DNA of 64,000 nt from Ascochyta rabiei. Taxonomy: Eukaryota > Ascomycota > Dothideomycetes > Pleosporales > Didymellaceae. The translations under genes were made by a program, and so were the position numbers. Positions within the stretch are counted from its first letter, which is position 1. The number at the start of each line of letters is the position of its first letter. The DNA is taken from NCBI RefSeq assembly GCF_004011695.2, contig NC_082408.1, positions 1,783,501 to 1,847,500 on the forward strand, read 5' to 3'. The notes under the pieces were generated by a model that was not told the origin of the DNA, did not search any database, and saw only the letters and a list, made by a program, of their open reading frames with translations. Positions 11,390-23,510 of the stretch are shown piece after piece.

Positions 11390-12242
11390 TGTGACCGCCC
11401 ACCAGTAGCTGGCGGTTCTAGGTTGCAGCTGAAGATTTCGGCGTCGCCTTTCACGACGTCGTATATAACGGTATTGATTGATAAGAAGCACAAAATCAAC
11501 AAGACAGGAGATTCAGGGTTCGTGAGCGGCTCATCCGATCGTGTTTAGGTGCCTTTGCAGCTCGTGATGTAGTTATGATGCAGAGTGGTGGTGAGGCCGC
11601 TGTTGCTGCCTCCCACGTCCAAATATGGGGTTAGCGGCTGGACAACTGGCATACGTTCCGTGTAACTGTTACCTTGTATCGCAAAAAAAGTTAAGGATAA
11701 GCTTGCACTCTTCGAGCCATACTCAATTTTAAATACTAACCTGTGGACTCTATGCACCCCTAGACAAACACTGCAAAACAGCAGTTTCCCAGAATGCTTC
11801 AACATCACGTACTCGAGATTATGCGGCGCGGTATTAAACTCACACGTGGCTCGTGAAGAAGGAGTTCGCAGCATTACATTACGTTAACTTGTGTTACTAT
11901 TGATAGTGTTGATCTATCTGTGCAGCTTGAGTCCGCAACGAAATACCCAGTGCCCCCTATGCATCCCAGCAACCAGCAGCAGCAGAAGTTATCCAAGTCT
12001 GACGCCGGTACAAACATCGCTATGCAAAACCCAAACAAACAACCTGTGTCGAGAAGCCAACGTTTTTAATTCTGTCGCCTGCGTCCTTGTCCTGCTCCCT
12101 GTCCATAGTGATCGATCGTGGAGTGGACTTCCTCATGAGCTGATCATATAAAGACTGGTGTCCACACCTTCCTCTCATCGAAGTACACGCTCATCGGAGA
12201 GTCGGTTATGATGTACTGCTTGAAGTGAGGGTTCTTGTGATT
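11390..12242. other. Intergenic between HET gene and alpha-actinin gene
   Basis: This stretch contains the HET promoter and the alpha-actinin 3' side. A 109-codon minus frame at 11545-11874 was examined but has no family resemblance or supporting splice structure, so it is not called. Confidence 0.4.
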
Positions 12243-14329
12243 CTATCCACCATTTACCTGCTGCTGTTCACGTTTTGCACCCATGTACCGCTCCATATAC
12301 GTGATGTAGTCGTATTTGGCAATGTCGCGGTCCTCTTGCATATCCGGACCTTTGTGTTCTGGCATGGTGGCAACAAGGTCGTCGATGACTTCGTCAGGGA
12401 CGAGAGAGTGACGGAGATCAAGCTCAGTAACATACGGCTACATGATGTTAGTTTTGCACGAACAAAGACTGGGAGAGCGTGCGCACCTTGCCATCAGCAA
12501 CCTCCTTGAACGATTCGAACACTTGCTCAGCAGTGTTTTGATCCTCTGTCTCATCGACCATGAAGCGAATGAACTGCTCAAAAGTGACATAGTCACGACC
12601 ACCACTCGTTTCGCGGAACTTCTGGTGCATCTCTTCGTCGTCATACACAAGACCTAGACTTGCCAGAGCTGCCGAGAACTCCAGCTCGGCCAGCGAATTC
12701 GACAAGTCACGATCGAAATGTCGGAATACCGACTCGAATTCTTCAAGTTGTATCGGGGTCAGGTTGGTCATGTTACGGGCAACCATCTGATTCTCCAGGA
12801 AAGCGAGCTTTTTAGAGACAGAGTTGCGCACCAGGCTCAGCTCGTACTCCAGTTCATCGTACGTGTATGTTGTGAAGTCGTTCTCTTCGATATTTGCTTC
12901 GGCGCACTGTTCGTCAATCGATGCGATGAGGTTCAAGTATTCATCCAATGGCGCGAGGGATTTGCTGATCTCTTTAGTGTGCTCCAGCTGGTCCTCAACT
13001 TCGCCCTCTAGCGCTGATATGGATGTACCAAGTGTGTTCAGTGCGAGGGCAAAGTCGTTAGCTTTGTCTGCGAACGACTTGCGGAGAGCGTTTTTGATGT
13101 CACGGATCGTTTCATTGATGATTTGTGAGCGGTCACGCTCCGCTTTCATCAAACCTGCCCATGCCGTATCCAACGTTTCCAGGCTCAGCTCCGCTGGAGG
13201 ATCGTATGGCCGTAAGCGATAGGTTGCCAGTTTGGTCTTGATGTTTCCCAGCAACCCAGCCAGATCCGACTTCTCTGCGACCCAATTGCGCTTGCTCTTG
13301 CGTTTCCATGCTGTGAACTCAGTCGACTGATTTCTGGCGTCCGTGTATGTGCCGTCGAACTTGGCCTCTTCCCACTGCGTTCGCTGCGCGGCAATTGCTG
13401 CGAGAAGTTTCCGCATGCGTTCTTCGAAGTCGTTTTGCATCTGCCATGCACCTTGCATGTTCTGCACAAACTTCTCCACTCGTCGGCCTGCGTTTTCGAC
13501 TCGCTCCATCTGCGAGAAGGCGTGGAACCAGTAAGCAATGTATGTCATGAGCGAGCGTTCGTCAGGCTTCGCTACATCGCACACGTCTTCCACGTCGAGC
13601 AGGTCTGGAATGCCGATCTCTTTGGAAGCAATGTCGAAGGCAAGCTGCATGTTGCCGCGGTGGTCGCTCTTGTCGAGACTATCGTAGTCGATCAAGTCGG
13701 GGCGGTGAATGTCCAGGAGGGCGCAGAAAGCCAGACCGTCGTTCCAGCTGGTGGAAAAGTCGCGCACTTCCACCTCGTCGTAGCAGGCTGTCTTGCGCTG
13801 ACACCATAGCAACAGACCTTCCTTTGCACTCAGACCCTCTTCGTTGATGTCGCTGATGGTGAAGCGCAGAATGAGCGTCCAGATCAGACCTAGAATGATC
13901 TTGCTGTTGCCGTCTACCACATCTTCTGCGCCGATGTTGGTCATCTGGATGCCGCGACTGCGGATGTAGTCCAGGGACTTGTTGACATTCTCGAACTTCT
14001 GCACTCGCAGCTTCGGGCGGGAGGCATAGCGGCCGAGCGATTCGTTGCTGAGGATCTCGAGGAGGTGGATGAGGCTGATCTGAAGATGCGCGTTAGAGAG
14101 CAGCCAGGGCAGCGAGAAGAGTCAGCAAGGGGCACGCACGCCATCAGACAGGTCTGTGATCAGGTCCTGGATTTCGACATCTCGGATCTTGAGTTTGCTG
14201 TTCAGCCTGCGGTGCGTCGTCAGTACAGGGCCTCGGGGCTACGACCCACGGTCGTGACTGCGGGGCTGCGCACCACTTGGTGAAGGTCTTCTGCTGGACC
14301 TTGACCCATTGCTGCTCAAGCGGCGCCAT
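12243..14329 (-). CDS. ain1: Alpha-actinin (Ain1-like actin-bundling protein)
   Basis: Alpha-actinin cross-links actin filaments, in fungi mainly in the cytokinetic ring and cortex. Exons are 14329-14274, 14206-14140, 14079-12487 and 12437-12243, giving 636 residues. The N-terminus EQQWVKVQQKTFTKW enters the first calponin-homology domain (LITDLSDG, LIHLLEILSNESLGRY, KLRVQKFENVNKSLDYI). The second CH domain follows (LLLWCQRKTACYDEVEVRDF, FCALLDIHRPDLIDYDSL). A rod of spectrin-like helices and then paired EF-hand-like motifs (FESVFRHFDRDLSNSL, RDYVTFEQFIRFM) complete the family order. The last exon adds PYVTELDLRHSLVPDE, part of the second EF-hand pair. The rod is short, consistent with fungal alpha-actinins that have fewer spectrin repeats than the animal protein. 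It is divergent from the antiporter gene. Confidence 0.92.
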
Positions 14330-14847
14330 GACGGGCTGTGTGCATCAGGAGCGTACTGTCCAGGGCGCATGCGGGTAGGAATAGCGATGCACGACCTGCA
14401 CAATGCTTGCTGCGAGGCCTCGAATGCTGTTGCTGCGTACTCGTGGCGTGCTTGTTGGCTCCCAAACAATGCCTGGCGGGTGCCGACTCGGCTGTTGCGG
14501 GGGGCTGAACCTGAACCTGGCCCTGGGCCTGAACGCCTGAACGCCTGAACCCTTCTCTCACCCTTCCTTGCACGGGATCGTCGAGGTCGAGCTCTGTGGC
14601 TTGTGCCTGCTGTCAGCCGCTGGGCGCGTCGATCGAACCTGCCTGTCAGAGAATCTTCTTCAGTTACCGTGGAGAGCGTCGAGTGTCGTCCGTTTGCACA
14701 GAAATTGCTGCGTGCTCTGCCTCTTTTGATTCACCGCTTCGCACCCAGAGCCCCTTGTCGCGTGGGGCGCATGAGCCGCTGCTCCTACACACTCCTCGCA
14801 TTGGCTGTCTGTCTGCTCGCCCTTGCCTGCATCGTCTGGCCTTTACC
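14330..14847. other. Divergent promoter region (alpha-actinin / antiporter)
   Basis: About 520 bp separate two start codons on opposite strands. A short direct repeat of CCTGAAC-type units is visible near 14510-14552. No separate gene is supported, although the antiporter frame is open upstream of its chosen ATG. Confidence 0.45.
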
Positions 14848-16637
14848 ATGGCTGCCGTGTCTGAGAATGCCGCGTCGCTGCCATACCACGAGCCCGGCAT
14901 CGTGGTTATCCTGGTCCTGACTTCCTTCCTGTTACTGCTCAACGTCATCAACGCTGCACTCGACAAGGTTCTCTACTGTGGACTGTTGGGTCAGGTCTTG
15001 ATTGGCATTGCTTGGGGTACCCCAGGTGCCAAATGGCTGTCAACCCAAGTGGAGGAGGTCATTGTTCAATTAGGCTATCTTGGTCTGATCCTACTTGTGT
15101 ACGACGGTTTGTTGAGAGGAGCACCATATCACACCACGCCAACTTACGTCTACTAGGTGGTCTGCACACTTCGTTCCAATCACTGAAAGCTAATCTGCTG
15201 CTCTCATCTTGGGTGGCCCTGACTGGAATAAGCGTCCCTATCGGTCTTTCGTACACACTCCAGGGTCTTCTCAATGCCACTCCGGTGCAAGCCTTTGCTG
15301 CTGGTGCCGCCTTGTGCTCGACCAGTCTAGGAACGACATTCACTGTGCTAAACTCCAGTGGCCTCTCGGCCTCCCGTCTCGGCGTTGTCCTTAGCAGTGC
15401 AGCGATGATGGACGATGTTGTTGGACTGGTAATGGTGCAGGTCATCTCTAACCTTGGCGGTGAGAACTTCAGCGCCATCACCGTTGTTCGCCCTGTCTTG
15501 GTGTCTATGGCATTTGCTGTTGTAGCCCCGATCGCTTGCCTTGCCATCATCAAGCCACTCACGATGTCCCTAAACCGGTACCGCGAAGCTCACCCTACTG
15601 CAACGCTCAACATCCTCATGGGAAAGATCCAGACAGCCTTCACGCTACATACTGCCCTTCTCATTGCACTGATCACTAGCGCTACCTATGCCGGAACATC
15701 GAATTTATTTGCAGCGTACATTGCTGGCGCCATTATCAGCTGGTGGGACTCTGAGGTACCCCACGTGAAGATCAAGATAGAGTCAGAGCCTAATAAAGAG
15801 AAGGCGAAAGCAGTCCCTGCTTCTAGTGGAGTCCTTCCAGGAGACATCACTGAGGAAAGTACGCAGGCGTCACAGCCTGTCCAGGCAACTAACCTCTGCG
15901 AGCTGACGGACAACTTGTCTGGCGCAGTCATCTACGAGCAGTACTACCACCAGGCTGTGTCAAAGATACTGCAGCCACTCTTCTTCGCATCAATTGGCTT
16001 TTCTATCCCAATCTCACGCATGTTCCGCGGAGCAATCGTCTGGCGAGGCATCGTCTACACTGTCCTCATGGCATTCGCAAAGGTAGTCTGCGGACTGTGG
16101 CTCGTCAGGCTATCGATCACTCCACTCAAGAGCACTGCCAGCCGTTTGATCAAGGAAATTAAGCTACCTCCAGCCCCCCACTTATGGGGCAAAAGTCAAC
16201 CGGAACTTACACCAGATGAAGTAACTGCTGCTGCTGCTAGCAATGCTGAGACAAGCACAACTCGAACTTCCGCTACCACCGATACTCCCTCCGTACCAGC
16301 TTCTCATCAGGGACCAAGAAGCTCGCCGAACCCGCCAAAACCGCTTTCTATTCACCCACCACTAATTCTCGCACTGGCGATGTGTGCCCGTGGCGAGATT
16401 GGCTTCTTGATATCTGGCGTAGCTGAGTCTAACGGTATCTTCTCGCCACCTGGCGTCGCTTCAGACGAGCCATCTGACATGTTCCTCGTTGTCACATGGG
16501 CCATTGTGCTTTGCACTATCATAGGCCCTCTCGGTGTAGGGCTGTTAGTACGGAGAGTGAAGAAGCTGCAGGGACGGAAGAACAAGCGGGAAGAAGGAGC
16601 TGGAAGGGACGTGCTCGGTGTCTGGGGCGTGGAATGA
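14848..16637 (+). CDS. Cation/proton antiporter (Na+/H+ exchanger superfamily)
   Basis: This is a multi-pass membrane protein of the monovalent cation:proton antiporter superfamily, exchanging Na+ or K+ for H+ across the plasma membrane or an endomembrane. Exons are 14848-15106 and 15157-16637, giving 579 residues. The start was placed at the ATG opening MAAVSENAA, directly before the first hydrophobic helix (IVVILVLTSFLLLLNVI). Conserved features include LLGQVLIGIAWG, LLVYDGGLHTSF across the splice site, LCSTSLGTTFTVL, and MMDDVVGLVMVQ, whose acidic pair suits the ion-binding site. Two hydrophilic loops, around residues 290-330 and 440-490, separate the helices near the C-terminus, which retains ARGEIGFLI. 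The pattern looks closest to fungal CPA2-like exchangers, but the ion and compartment cannot be told from sequence. Confidence 0.85.
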
Positions 16638-18090
16638 GCTAGGCAGCCGACCAGGTAGAGGCCACAGCTTGCGGACAAGTCACACAGTAACCTGGCTCGG
16701 TTTTATCTTTGCGGACGGGGTATGGTTCAGCTGCATAATTGTTCGTTGTTTTGGTATGCCGGTGGATGTTTCACCTTTGCCTACTGCAGTTTAGGTGTCC
16801 ATCAATACGTACCTCCAAGCTTGCAACGAGAAGAAACACGTTCGTGCGCAGGCTGCGGACATTTCTTCAGGCCATCACTTGGGTTGCACCGTTGGATATG
16901 GCATCACACATGGAGGGTGGAGGGTGCGGTGGGCGCAGCGTGAAACGGCTTGTCGCAGTCTTGTGAGAGCTGGCGGCTGCAGGCAGGCCCGGAAAGCACG
17001 AGCAAAACCAAGTACAAGACAGGTCGCCTGGCAGCTATGGCAGCAGCAGGGCGACGCATGTAACGAGCATTGCAGGTAGACAGGTAGACAGGTAGACAGC
17101 TACAGAACCAGCTGACATCATACCTCTTTGGTCACAGCCGGGCATCGGAGATGGATAGGCATGCATAACACTCCACATGTGATGTGCCATGTTGGCGGCC
17201 ATGGAAGGTTTGCTGTGCGACCCTAGAAGCGTTTCAAAGACACGCTTGGCTCAACACACTGCAACCCTGAAACGCTGATCCCATTGGCGGCGGTCGCGCG
17301 CCCGCAACGCAACCGGTCCGCAAGAAGATGCCCGTCGCCGTCAAGAAGCCGTGGTTGCCAACGAGCCTCTTTTTCTCGATACTCTTCGCGCAGACTGCAC
17401 GTAGTTTCCAGCCAGCTTGCAGCCAGCACTTCGGTGGCGATTCGACCCTGGCTTTGCGTGGGCGAGCCCTTGCAACCCGTTTGTCGATTGGCTGGACGCA
17501 ACAGGCAAGAGTCAGCATCTCCCTCCGCCGCTTTAGCGCCTAATCCTCGACGCTACTATCCCTGGTAGACAGTAGACGGGGCTCCACCAAGTCACGACTC
17601 CAACCACTTTGCTGCCGCGCAAGGACGCCCACTGCGCGCCCCACGCTTCCATCTTCTTTCTTTCTTTTCTTCCCGTCACGTACAGATGCAGTGCTGAGCC
17701 CTCGTCTTTGGCGTGACATCAACCTCGACCTCGACCTTGACCTCGCCCTCGACCTTGACCTCGCCCTCGACCTCGCCCTCGACCTCGCCCTCGACCTCGA
17801 CACCGCGTCCCGCTCACTCACTGGCCAGGACTGGTTGCCCGGAGCAGTGCAGCCCGACCAACACCGCCCGCGAGGACCACCGCCAACGCAGCTACACTAA
17901 ACTTCCACGCACTTTGACGACCCTCGATCTCTGGAGCAGGCAGAGCAGCGTCCCGTAGTTTTCCCGCCGCACCACGCCCCGCCTGCCCGCCCTTCAACCT
18001 GCCCGCCCCGCTGAGCCCCGCCATTCACCGCCGTTCGCTATTGTAGAGCTCCACGCTTCTTTTTGTTGATTGCGCAAGTGTTGTTTTCAG
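16638..18090. other. Long intergenic region and CLA4 promoter/leader
   Basis: About 1.45 kb without a supported gene. It contains three tandem copies of CAGGTAGA near 17074-17098, a hexanucleotide repeat (listed separately) and pyrimidine-rich tracts near 17640-17680 and 17900-18060 typical of a fungal promoter and leader. Frames of 60-95 codons on both strands have no recognisable content. Confidence 0.5.
17722..17803. repeat. Hexanucleotide repeat, CTCGAC/CTCGCC type
   Basis: About 80 bp of imperfect tandem repeats alternate CTCGAC, CTTGAC and CTCGCC units on the plus strand. It lies about 380 bp upstream of the CLA4 start codon, in the probable promoter or transcribed leader, and it is a simple-sequence tract rather than a gene. 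Confidence 0.85.
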
Positions 18091-18183
18091 GTAAGCATCC
18101 TCGCCCTGCCCTGGCCACGTTGGAAAGAGTCCATTCGTTTCTTACTGCAGGAGCCAGTGAACCTCTACTAACTTTTACTACAG
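18091..18183 (+). other. Probable 5'-UTR intron of CLA4
   Basis: The donor TTCAG|GTAAGC and the acceptor TTTTACTACAG, with a CTACTAAC branch-point match about 20 nt before the acceptor, define a 93-nt intron that ends one base before the ATG. These are the strongest splice signals in the upstream region. The intron is in the leader and does not alter the protein. Confidence 0.65.
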
Positions 18184-18184
18184 T

Positions 18185-20818
18185 ATGTATTCGAATAACC
18201 AGTTCATGGACGCCCGTCCGGCGCCACGACCACCGACAGACCGTCCCCGCCTTGCCCTCACCCCGAACACCAGCAACACACTGCCTGGGAACATGGCCGG
18301 TCTGAGCATGCAGTCGCCTGCTTACGGCCATGTCTCACAGGGCTCCTTGTCCCGCACACAAACAGAGAGAAGCGTCTCCTCATCGGCCGTGGTCAAGGAA
18401 GGCATGGTCAAAGTCAAGGACGAGGGTCTGTTCAAGTCGTTTGTCTGGGCGGATCGGTGGCTTGTGCTGAAGGAGTTCGAGCTCAACTTCTTCAAGAGCG
18501 CAAACGCATCCAAGGTATCCAACACGATTCAGTTGCGAGATATTCTAGGCGTAGAGAGGTCTGACACGCAACCGCTCTCGTTCGAAATCACACGATCGCT
18601 CAACCACAGCAAAGGCTCGTCGCCGCCTCGCGACGGACCAACAAAAATCATCACTTGTAAGGTCGAAACAGACGACGATGTCTACTCCTGGATTGACAGC
18701 ATATACCAGCGCTGCCCTAGCATGGGTGGTGTCAGCAATCCTACAAACTTCACCCACAGAGTCCACGTTGGCTTCGATCCAACAAGCGGCGCATTCGTTG
18801 GGCTGCCTGTAGAATGGGAGAAGCTGCTTACGGCGTCTGCGCTAACCAAAGATGATTATGCGAAGAATCCCAAGGCTGTACTCGAAGTGTTGGAATTCTA
18901 TACCGAAAAACTAGTCAAGCGATCTGAAGATCCCCAGCAGTACTCTAGCCTCACCCCCACGCCCGGCCTCAACAGTGGCTCAGAGAAGCAATTGGGTTAC
19001 GGTGGTGGAAACTCGGTGGCACCTCCACGCCCTGCTCCCCCGGCTAGCTACCAACGCATGGATAGCTACAGCGCGGGGTCACGCCAAGATACACCACCAA
19101 CAGGCGGTTATGCCGCTCCGCTACAGAACAGTGCTTCGCAGGCAGATCGTTACGACCAAGAGCGACGCAGACAGGAGGAACAAGCGCGTATGCAACGTGA
19201 GCGAGAGAGGGAAAGGCAAAGACAAGAACAAGAACGACGGGACCGCGAGGAGATGGCTGCATACAACGCTTCAATACCGCAGAAGAAGGTACCCATCGCT
19301 CAGCAAGAGTTTGGTGGAGGCAGCTACGATGACCGGGACCCAAGTCCCTCGAGCACATCCCGCTACAATCCATCTCGTGCAGCTCCCTCAGCTCCAGCAG
19401 CCCAGCGAGCCCCTGCCGCACAGGCGCCAGGCTCGCTTCGCCAGATGGCAGCACAGCGTCCTGCCCCTTCCGCGCCCAGGCCACAACAGAACGGTGCCGG
19501 ATATACCACCTCGCCCCAGTCCAAAATTCCAACTTCGCAGCAACGTCCACCGATGCAATCAAGCTCCAGCTACTCAGGCTCTCAAACCCAAGTGCCTCAA
19601 GTTCGTGCTCAGCCGCAGCAGCAAAAGCAGTACCAAGGTTCTTCTGCAGCACCGAAGCCGTTGAACGTAGCGAAGCCTACCGGGGCCCCTGCCAATGATG
19701 CGGTCAAGAAAGCTGAAGCTGCTCTCACAAGCAAGCCGAAAGAGGAGGCACCGCGGAAAGATGTGCGCATGTCCAGCATGTCTGAGAGCGAAGTGATGGC
19801 GAAACTTCGAGAAGTTGTCTCGAAAGACAAGCCCCTGGAGTCGTACAACAAGCAGAAGAAGATTGGTCAGGGTGCCAGTGGTTCCGTATATGTCGCGCGT
19901 ATTCGCGAAGGTGCTACCTCATCCATGGCACGTCGTATCCTCCAAGAGAACGGACCGCGTGCTCAAGTTGCGATCAAACAGATGGATCTCCGTAATCAGC
20001 CCCGCAAAGAGTTGATTGTCAACGAGATCATCGTTATGAAGGACAGCAAACACCCTAACATTGTCAACTTCCTTGACGCTTTCCTGCAAGAAGAGCAGTC
20101 TGAGTTGTGGGTGGTCATGGAGTTCATGGAGGGCGGTGCTTTGACTGATGTCATTGACAACAACCCTACCATTACTGAAGATCAGATTGCCACCATTTGC
20201 TTCGAGGTATGTAACCTGCTCCCAGAGAGATGAATTCTGCTAATCTTTTATAGACTTGTAAGGGTCTGGAGCACCTGCACAACCAAAACATTATTCACCG
20301 AGACATTAAGAGTGACAACGTTTTACTCGACGGGCGTGGCAACGTTAAGATCAGTATGTACCTCGGCTACTCATCTACGCTTATTTGATTCTTACCTGTT
20401 TGTAGCCGATTTTGGATTCTGCGCCAAGCTCACAGAACAACGATCCAAGCGTGCGACAATGGTCGGCACACCTTACTGGATGGCACCTGAAGTGGTAAAA
20501 CAGAAAGAGTATGGCAACAAGGTCGATATCTGGTCATTAGGCATCATGGCCATCGAGATGATCGAATCCGAACCCCCATACCTTAACGAGGAGCCCCTCA
20601 AGGCACTTTACCTCATCGCCACGAACGGCACACCCCGCCTCAAGAAGCCAGATAAGCTGTCCAAGGAGCTCAAGGCCTTCCTCTCCGTCTGCCTCTGCGT
20701 CGACGTCAAGTCGCGCGCCAGCGCTTCCGAACTCATGAGCCATGACTTCCTCAAGAGCGGATGCAGTCTCAATAGCCTGTCGCAGCTGCTCAACTTCAGG
20801 AAGAACGGGAGCCACTAA
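18185..20818 (+). CDS. CLA4: PAK-family Ser/Thr kinase Cla4
   Basis: Cla4 kinases are effectors of Cdc42 and Rac1 that control polarised growth, septin assembly and cytokinesis. Exons are 18185-20206, 20254-20353 and 20406-20818, giving 844 residues. The domain order is diagnostic of Cla4 rather than Ste20: a PH domain at about residues 72-178 ([20 protein letters not shown]), a CRIB motif just after it ([15 protein letters not shown]), a Gln/Pro/Ser-rich linker with a charged [15 protein letters not shown] stretch, then the kinase domain. Catalytic residues are intact: the glycine loop GQGASGSV, Lys598 (VAIK), HRDIKSDN with Asp691, DFG at 709-711, and activation-loop Thr725 in [15 protein letters not shown] leader intron and long upstream region suggest regulated expression. 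Confidence 0.95.
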
Positions 20819-21609
20819 ATGCAGAAAGCTGAGCTGAATAAGAGAAGGAGAGGCGGTGCAAAACGTATTGAACTTTTCCGGGCCTTGCACATCTTGATCG
20901 ATACCCTTTCCCATATATTTTCTATTGATACTTGTCAGCGATAAAACATGCGCTTCCAGCGTAAAGGCGGGTGCGCGAGCGGGGTGAATGAGCAGGTCTA
21001 AGCTACTCTCTACTCTGTGGCGGTGCGAAGGTCGAGGGGGGGGGGGGGCACCTCTTTTGTGCATAGGACGAGGACCGAGTCTCGAGTTGGATAACGGCCA
21101 TGGGAAGCCTTTGCTGCTGGAAGAAGTACGGCAGCCACCTCGCTTGCTGCGCAAAAGAGGGTGACCTGCAGTAGATACGGCAGACGAGGACACGATATAT
21201 ATTGGAGCACGACCTCATCACGATCTGGGCGCCTATTACGATAGTGGTATAATTTATTGGAGTTTCGAGATGAATGCTTGTGCACCCTGAACACGACGCA
21301 GAGCTTGTATTGTGCACTTGGTAAGGTCTGGGGCGATTCAAATCATTGATTGTTTCCAGACTAAGATTTGAATAGGATAGTAGGATTCCCCTCTAGTTGC
21401 GACGTCGTAAAGAAACATGAAGTGAATAGGAAGGTCCTCAAACGCCTGCCAATGCAATGCAAAATAACTCCGTGGCCGAAACAGATGCCAGTCCGGCCTT
21501 ACCCAACCCTGTGAGACACCTGTGGGACCAGACGCCGCGCTGATGAGAATCATAAGGTAAAGAAACCAGAACCAAAGAAAAGGGACAGGAGTCCAGCCGA
21601 CGGAAAGGC
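20819..21609. other. Convergent 3' intergenic region with poly-G tract
   Basis: Two genes end toward each other here (CLA4 and CDC34), leaving about 790 bp. A run of 13 G lies at 21036-21048. Small open frames on the minus strand (60-110 codons) have no recognisable features. No gene is supported. Confidence 0.5.
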
Positions 21610-22445
21610 TTACTTGTCCTCCTCGTCTTCATCCTCTTCGCCCTCGAAATCGGAGTCCATCTCCTCATCGAAATCGCTCTCGCTACCACCGAAGCTCTCG
21701 ACGTCACTGTCTTCCCAGCTCATCTCGAAATCGCCCTCCTCTTCCTTTCGCCTCCAGGCTGATTCGTGTGTGGGCATGACGAAGCCCGCTGGAATATCTG
21801 CTTTCGACGCCTCGGTATCCTTTGTGACCATGTGCTTGTACTGCTCTGGCTGGTTGCGCAGCATCACACCGGCGTCGACGTTGGCGGGCGAAGAGGTCTC
21901 GGCATCGTCCAGGAGTGAGAGAATGGAGAGGAGGACAGTCTCGGCGCGCTGCACGGGCGACCAACGCTCGGCCGCAAGCTCGCCGGACATCTCGTCATCG
22001 CCGGGCGGGTGCAGGATCGAGATGCACAGGCGGCCGTCTGGGTAGATGTTCGGGTGGTAGAGTGGGCGAACGAACTTGAAGTCTGGAGGGATCTTAGCTA
22101 CAAGTTTACAAAACTAGAGAGGTCGTTTCTGCCACTCATGGTTCCGGGTATTGTGGTGACGTACCTGGCGGGGAATGAGGGTAATTGCGGGGAAAGGTCA
22201 TCTTGGCCTTGAAGTAACCGCCGTAGTAGAGGGAGTCTGGGTTGAGCACGATAAGGGCAACACTCCACTCGAAGACGTTATCGTTCAGGAGCTGTGAAGC
22301 CGTCAGTCACTGTTCTGCGCATACGTGGCCGCCACCCGGTGCATGGCACAGGGATTGTAGCCGAACATACCTCGATGTTGGTCCATGTTTCCTTACTCAG
22401 GGCCTTGAATTCGTTCAGAAGTACTCGTTGTGCAGCGTCCGCCAT
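21610..22445 (-). CDS. CDC34: Ubiquitin-conjugating enzyme E2, Cdc34 type
   Basis: Cdc34 is the E2 that works with SCF ubiquitin ligases, driving degradation of cell-cycle inhibitors. Exons are 22445-22371, 22291-22165 and 22082-21610, giving 224 residues. The UBC fold is intact with HPN (77-79) and catalytic Cys87 in DGRLCISILH. The acidic-loop insertion before RWSPVQ is present, and the segment SSPANVDAGVMLRNQPEQYK with DIPAGFVMPT separates Cdc34 from the Ubc7 group, which also has the loop. The tail is strongly acidic (EGEEDEDEEDK), as in yeast Cdc34, where it helps bind the cullin. Intron 2 has two possible acceptors 15 nt apart; the downstream one restores the conserved SPPDFKF junction and was chosen. 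Confidence 0.93.
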
Positions 22446-23510
22446 GGTGCTTTGCCTTTCGATATCTGAGTACCTGGTGGTGCTTTGGTCTTGGTGGTGC
22501 AAGCAGGCGGTAGAGCGTCGATGAAAGCGAGGCGCTGGTGGTGGAGCGGTCGAAAGTTTACGATTTGGTGAAAAGGGCCAGTCGAGTGGTGAAGAGAGGG
22601 AAAAGAGCGCTTCAGTGTAGTGAGAGTGGCGCGAAATAAGAGGCGTGGGTATGATGAGTGACCGAACCGCGCACTCGCCGTAGTCCAGGGTTCAGTGGTC
22701 TCGCCGAGGCCGCTTCACCGCCTGCCCTTTCCGACCACCCAACAAGTGAGGTGCTGCCGACGAACGCGCTCATGTCGGCGCTTCCGCTGCAGTACGCCGT
22801 TGACTCCTGTCGAGACTGTTTCAGGATAGCTTGCTCGGTATTGTTGCATCTTTGTGTAGCGGCTCGAAATGCACTCCATTGTTCACTTGCCGAAGTCGGC
22901 ACATGACAAGGACGCCTGAGGGCGAGCACCCAATCTTCACGTCACCTGCGCTAAGTCACAAGCCCGGAGACTTTGGAGGAGATGATGAATGCGGCCTCGT
23001 GCGCTTGCGTGACGGCTTTTGCGTTGCAAAGAAAAGAAAGGCAAAGCAATACTTCTCAGATACGCACATCGGTCTGTGCAGTTCAGATTCTCACACCATC
23101 TGACACAGGGCTTTCGAGGCTTTGTTCGAGCAAGCCACTATCACCTCCAGGCTGCTGTGCATAGCTGTGGGATGGACAAACTTGTCTGACCTATTTTAGT
23201 CACGTTGATATTGCAGGACGAACTGCATCACAGTCTTGGTGCGCCCACGATCCTCGAGCCCTTTGTGGTGTCAAGCTTGTTGCATGATAAATAGGTATCG
23301 TAAGCTGTACGTGAACATGAAACCTGATATCAAACAACCATCCCATTTAACGCCGTGTGCTGTGTTGTAAAGCAAAACATCTAATCCTTCCAGCTCAGTT
23401 GTGACCGCTCAAACAGAAACCATCCGGCGTCTGTGATTGCGCATCGGTCCTATCTTCAGCAGGTTCTGCCATGCCGTGTTTGACTCGTAGTAGCTGATCC
23501 TTTGTGGCGA
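22446..23510. other. Intergenic, no supported gene
   Basis: About 1.06 kb contains the CDC34 promoter and the downstream side of the V-ATPase f gene. Several 60-105 codon frames occur on both strands without motifs, splice structure or protein-like composition. Confidence 0.45.
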
